From positions 1 through 9,221 of the forward strand of contig SYDV01000195.1 of assembly GCA_005801395.1 (NCBI GenBank): a stretch of DNA of 9,221 nt. The letters run 5' to 3'. The DNA comes from Planctomycetia bacterium (GTDB lineage Bacteria > Planctomycetota > UBA11346). Under the pieces are notes generated by a model, which saw nothing but the letters and a program-made list of their open reading frames with translations, was not told the DNA's origin and ran no database searches. Each line of letters begins with the position of its first letter. The first letter of the stretch is position 1. Shown here piece by piece: positions 7,304 to 9,221 of the stretch. A program made the position numbers and the translations under genes.

Positions 7304-7334
7304 TTATTAACTCCATCTGCATTGATAAACTACG

Positions 7335-9182
7335 ATGACAACACCAGCAAAAACAACTTCGGCACCTAGCTCTAGCAGAGCGCACGATCCATCGGTCACC
7401 TCGCGTGAACAGATGAACATTGTTATTGTTGGCCACGTTGATCATGGGAAATCAACGCTCGTTGGACGTTTATTAGCCGATACCAATACGCTACCGCAGG
7501 GGAAATTGGATGCGGTGAAGAAAGAATGTGAACGTACTGGCAAACCATTTGAATACGCCTTTTTGCTCGACGCCCTCAGTGATGAGCAAGATCAAGGTAT
7601 CACCATTGATACCGCACGTTGTTTTTTCAAAACCGCTAAACGTGATTATATTATTATTGATGCGCCCGGTCATATTGAATTTCTCAAAAATATGATCTCT
7701 GGTGCGGCGCGTGCTGAAGCCGCTGTGCTAATGATTGACGCCAAAGAAGGTGTGCGCGAAAACTCGCGGCGTCACGGTTACATTTTGGGTATGCTCGGCA
7801 TCAAACAGGTCACCGTTTGCGTAAATAAAATGGACCTCGTTGGTTACAGCCAAGAAGTGTTCAATCGTATTGAAAAAGAATATCGCGAATTCCTTACCGG
7901 TATTGGCGCGGTTAGCCCGAAGCAATTTGTACCGATCGCAGCGCTCACGGGCGAAAACCTCACCCTGCCTAGCAATAATATGCCGTGGTATAAAGGCGCA
8001 TCGATTTTATCGCTATTAGATACCTTTACCAAACAACCACCCAAAGTCGCGCAACCATTACGCATGCCCGTTCAGGCGATATACAAATTCACCAGCCATG
8101 GCGATGACCGCCGTATTATTTCCGGACGCATTGATACGGGATCTCTCACCGTCGGCGATGAAGTCGTTTTCAGTCCATCCAATAAAATCGTAAACATTAA
8201 ATCTATCGAAAGTTTTAATACCGAGACGCGCAATGAAATTAGTGCGGGTTGGTCCACTGGTGTGACCTTATCACAAGAAATTTACATCACACGCGGCGAA
8301 GTGATGAGCCGCAAAGATCATCCCCCCTTGGTAGGCACGCGCTTCCGCGCAAATATTATTTGGCTTGGTCGCAAAGCCATGCAACAAGGCCGTGATTATA
8401 AACTGAAATTACACACGGCTGCCCACCCAGTTCGCATCCATAAATTGCTTAAAGTTTTAGATGCTAGCGAACTGAATGCTGAATTAGTAAAAACTGAAAT
8501 AGGCCGCCACGACGTGGCTGATGTTATTTTAGAATGTAATCAAGCCGTGGCTTTTGATCTTAGTAGCGAGATGGAAAACACCGGACGTTTCGTCATTGTT
8601 GATGGCTACGAAGTTGCAGGCGGCGGAATTATTACGGCTGCTGTCGCTGACGAACAAGACGATTTACGTTCTGAAGCCCGCCTTCGCGATTTCTCCTGGA
8701 TTCATGGTGGCGTCTCTCAAGAAGACCGCGCCAAACGCTTTGGCCATCGCCCAGCATTAGTCATGTTTGTTGGTAAACGCGGCGTCGGCAAACACCGTTA
8801 TGCCCGCGCGGTTGAAAGCGCCTTATTTAATGCTGGTCGCCACACCTATTTCCTCGACGGCACCAATATTTTAATGGGCGTTGATCACGACTTAACCGTC
8901 GAATCAACCCAAGCCGAATTAGTACGTCGCTTCGGCGAAGTTGCTTATCTATTACTGACCAGCGGCGTCATCATGGTTTCTACGACCAACGCTATTGGCC
9001 TTGCCGACCACAACGCCGTGCAAGCACTTATCGGCGACATGCCATCGCTCGTCGTCGACATTGATCCCGTTGGCAATTCCACCATGCCGTGCGATCTGCG
9101 CATTCGTGGCACAGAGCCTCAATCCGACGTAACTCGTAAGGTTACCGACTTACTGCGAGAAAAATTCGTCATTAAAGAGTAA
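7335..9182 (+). CDS. cysN: CysN-type sulfate adenylyltransferase GTPase subunit with degenerate APS-kinase-like C-terminal domain
   Basis: CysN is the EF-Tu-like GTPase that drives sulfate adenylation by CysD. This 615-residue protein has all GTPase motifs: G1 GHVDHGKST at 33-41, G2 GITID at 88-92, G3 DAPGH at 109-113 and G4 NKMD at 164-167, followed by the [11 protein letters not shown] region (198-208). Beta-barrel domains 2 and 3 cover about 243-440. The wording [18 protein letters not shown] and [12 protein letters not shown] marks a CysN subgroup distinct from E. coli CysN. Residues about 471-615 align with the N-terminal half of CysC (APS kinase). The P-loop reads GKRGVGKH (480-487), with His for the usual Ser/Thr. 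The DGDNxR motif reads DGTNIL (508-513), and the KGLYKKAR-type lid is missing; the domain is about 145 residues where about 200 are expected. Kinase activity is doubtful. The ATG at 7335 has no SD; a later Met27 would leave too little before the GTPase domain. A hairpin follows the stop. Confidence 0.92.
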   Translation: MTTPAKTTSAPSSSRAHDPSVTSREQMNIVIVGHVDHGKSTLVGRLLADTNTLPQGKLDAVKKECERTGKPFEYAFLLDALSDEQDQGITIDTARCFFKTAKRDYIIIDAPGHIEFLKNMISGAARAEAAVLMIDAKEGVRENSRRHGYILGMLGIKQVTVCVNKMDLVGYSQEVFNRIEKEYREFLTGIGAVSPKQFVPIAALTGENLTLPSNNMPWYKGASILSLLDTFTKQPPKVAQPLRMPVQAIYKFTSHGDDRRIISGRIDTGSLTVGDEVVFSPSNKIVNIKSIESFNTETRNEISAGWSTGVTLSQEIYITRGEVMSRKDHPPLVGTRFRANIIWLGRKAMQQGRDYKLKLHTAAHPVRIHKLLKVLDASELNAELVKTEIGRHDVADVILECNQAVAFDLSSEMENTGRFVIVDGYEVAGGGIITAAVADEQDDLRSEARLRDFSWIHGGVSQEDRAKRFGHRPALVMFVGKRGVGKHRYARAVESALFNAGRHTYFLDGTNILMGVDHDLTVESTQAELVRRFGEVAYLLLTSGVIMVSTTNAIGLADHNAVQALIGDMPSLVVDIDPVGNSTMPCDLRIRGTEPQSDVTRKVTDLLREKFVIKE

Positions 9183-9183
9183 T

Positions 9184-9201
9184 GCGCAATAAAAATTGCG
9201 C
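9184..9201 (+). terminator. Hairpin after cysN, possible weak terminator
   Basis: A perfect 7-bp stem GCGCAAT / ATTGCGC with an AAAA loop lies 1 bp after the cysN stop codon, at 9184-9190 and 9195-9201. The following TTGT is only a short U-rich run, so it would be a weak intrinsic terminator; stem position and symmetry still support a 3'-end structure. The stretch after it (to 9221) is A-rich and contains no gene. Confidence 0.5.
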
Positions 9202-9221
9202 TTGTAAAAACTCAAAAAAAA

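Overview
The window is a densely coded bacterial chromosomal segment with eight protein-coding regions. Six lie on the plus strand; the other two form a minus-strand pair in the middle. No rRNA, tRNA, CRISPR array, insertion sequence or phage gene was seen. Codon use looks fairly even along the window, with many TTA leucines and ATT isoleucines and intermediate GC content, so nothing stands out as recently acquired. The organism cannot be named from the sequence. A secreted protein with an ordinary signal peptide suggests a Gram-negative-like bacterium. Most start codons lack a Shine-Dalgarno sequence, which would suit a lineage with weak SD use, such as some PVC or Bacteroidota-type bacteria. 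That placement is only a guess.

Bases 1-3462 (plus): the 3' four-fifths of recG (branch-migration helicase, cut by the window start), a stand-alone RlmK-type 23S rRNA methyltransferase 22 bp behind it, and a CPBP-family membrane protease-like protein. Bases 3584-5029 (plus): a bifunctional NAD(P)H-hydrate epimerase/dehydratase (nnrE-nnrD) whose dehydratase half looks closer to archaeal-type sequences than to the usual bacterial ones. Bases 5048-6184 (minus): a signal-peptide-bearing protein resembling DUF4412 and a small SpoIIAA/STAS-like protein, separated by 3 bp and convergent with nnr.

Bases 6341-9201 (plus): a sulfate-activation pair, cysD-like and cysN-like, followed by a hairpin that may terminate transcription. 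Together they should form the GTP-coupled ATP sulfurylase (ATP + sulfate to APS + PPi). Both proteins are atypical. The CysD-like protein carries a Cys-Cys pair and a Cys-x-x-Cys pair resembling the [4Fe-4S] ligands of assimilatory APS reductase, which ordinary CysD lacks. The CysN-like protein has a C-terminal APS-kinase-like domain whose P-loop Ser/Thr, DGDN-type motif and substrate-lid segment are altered or missing, so it looks like a pseudokinase. An 8-bp tandem repeat array sits in the 76-bp gap between the two genes. This pair is the most interesting part of the window.
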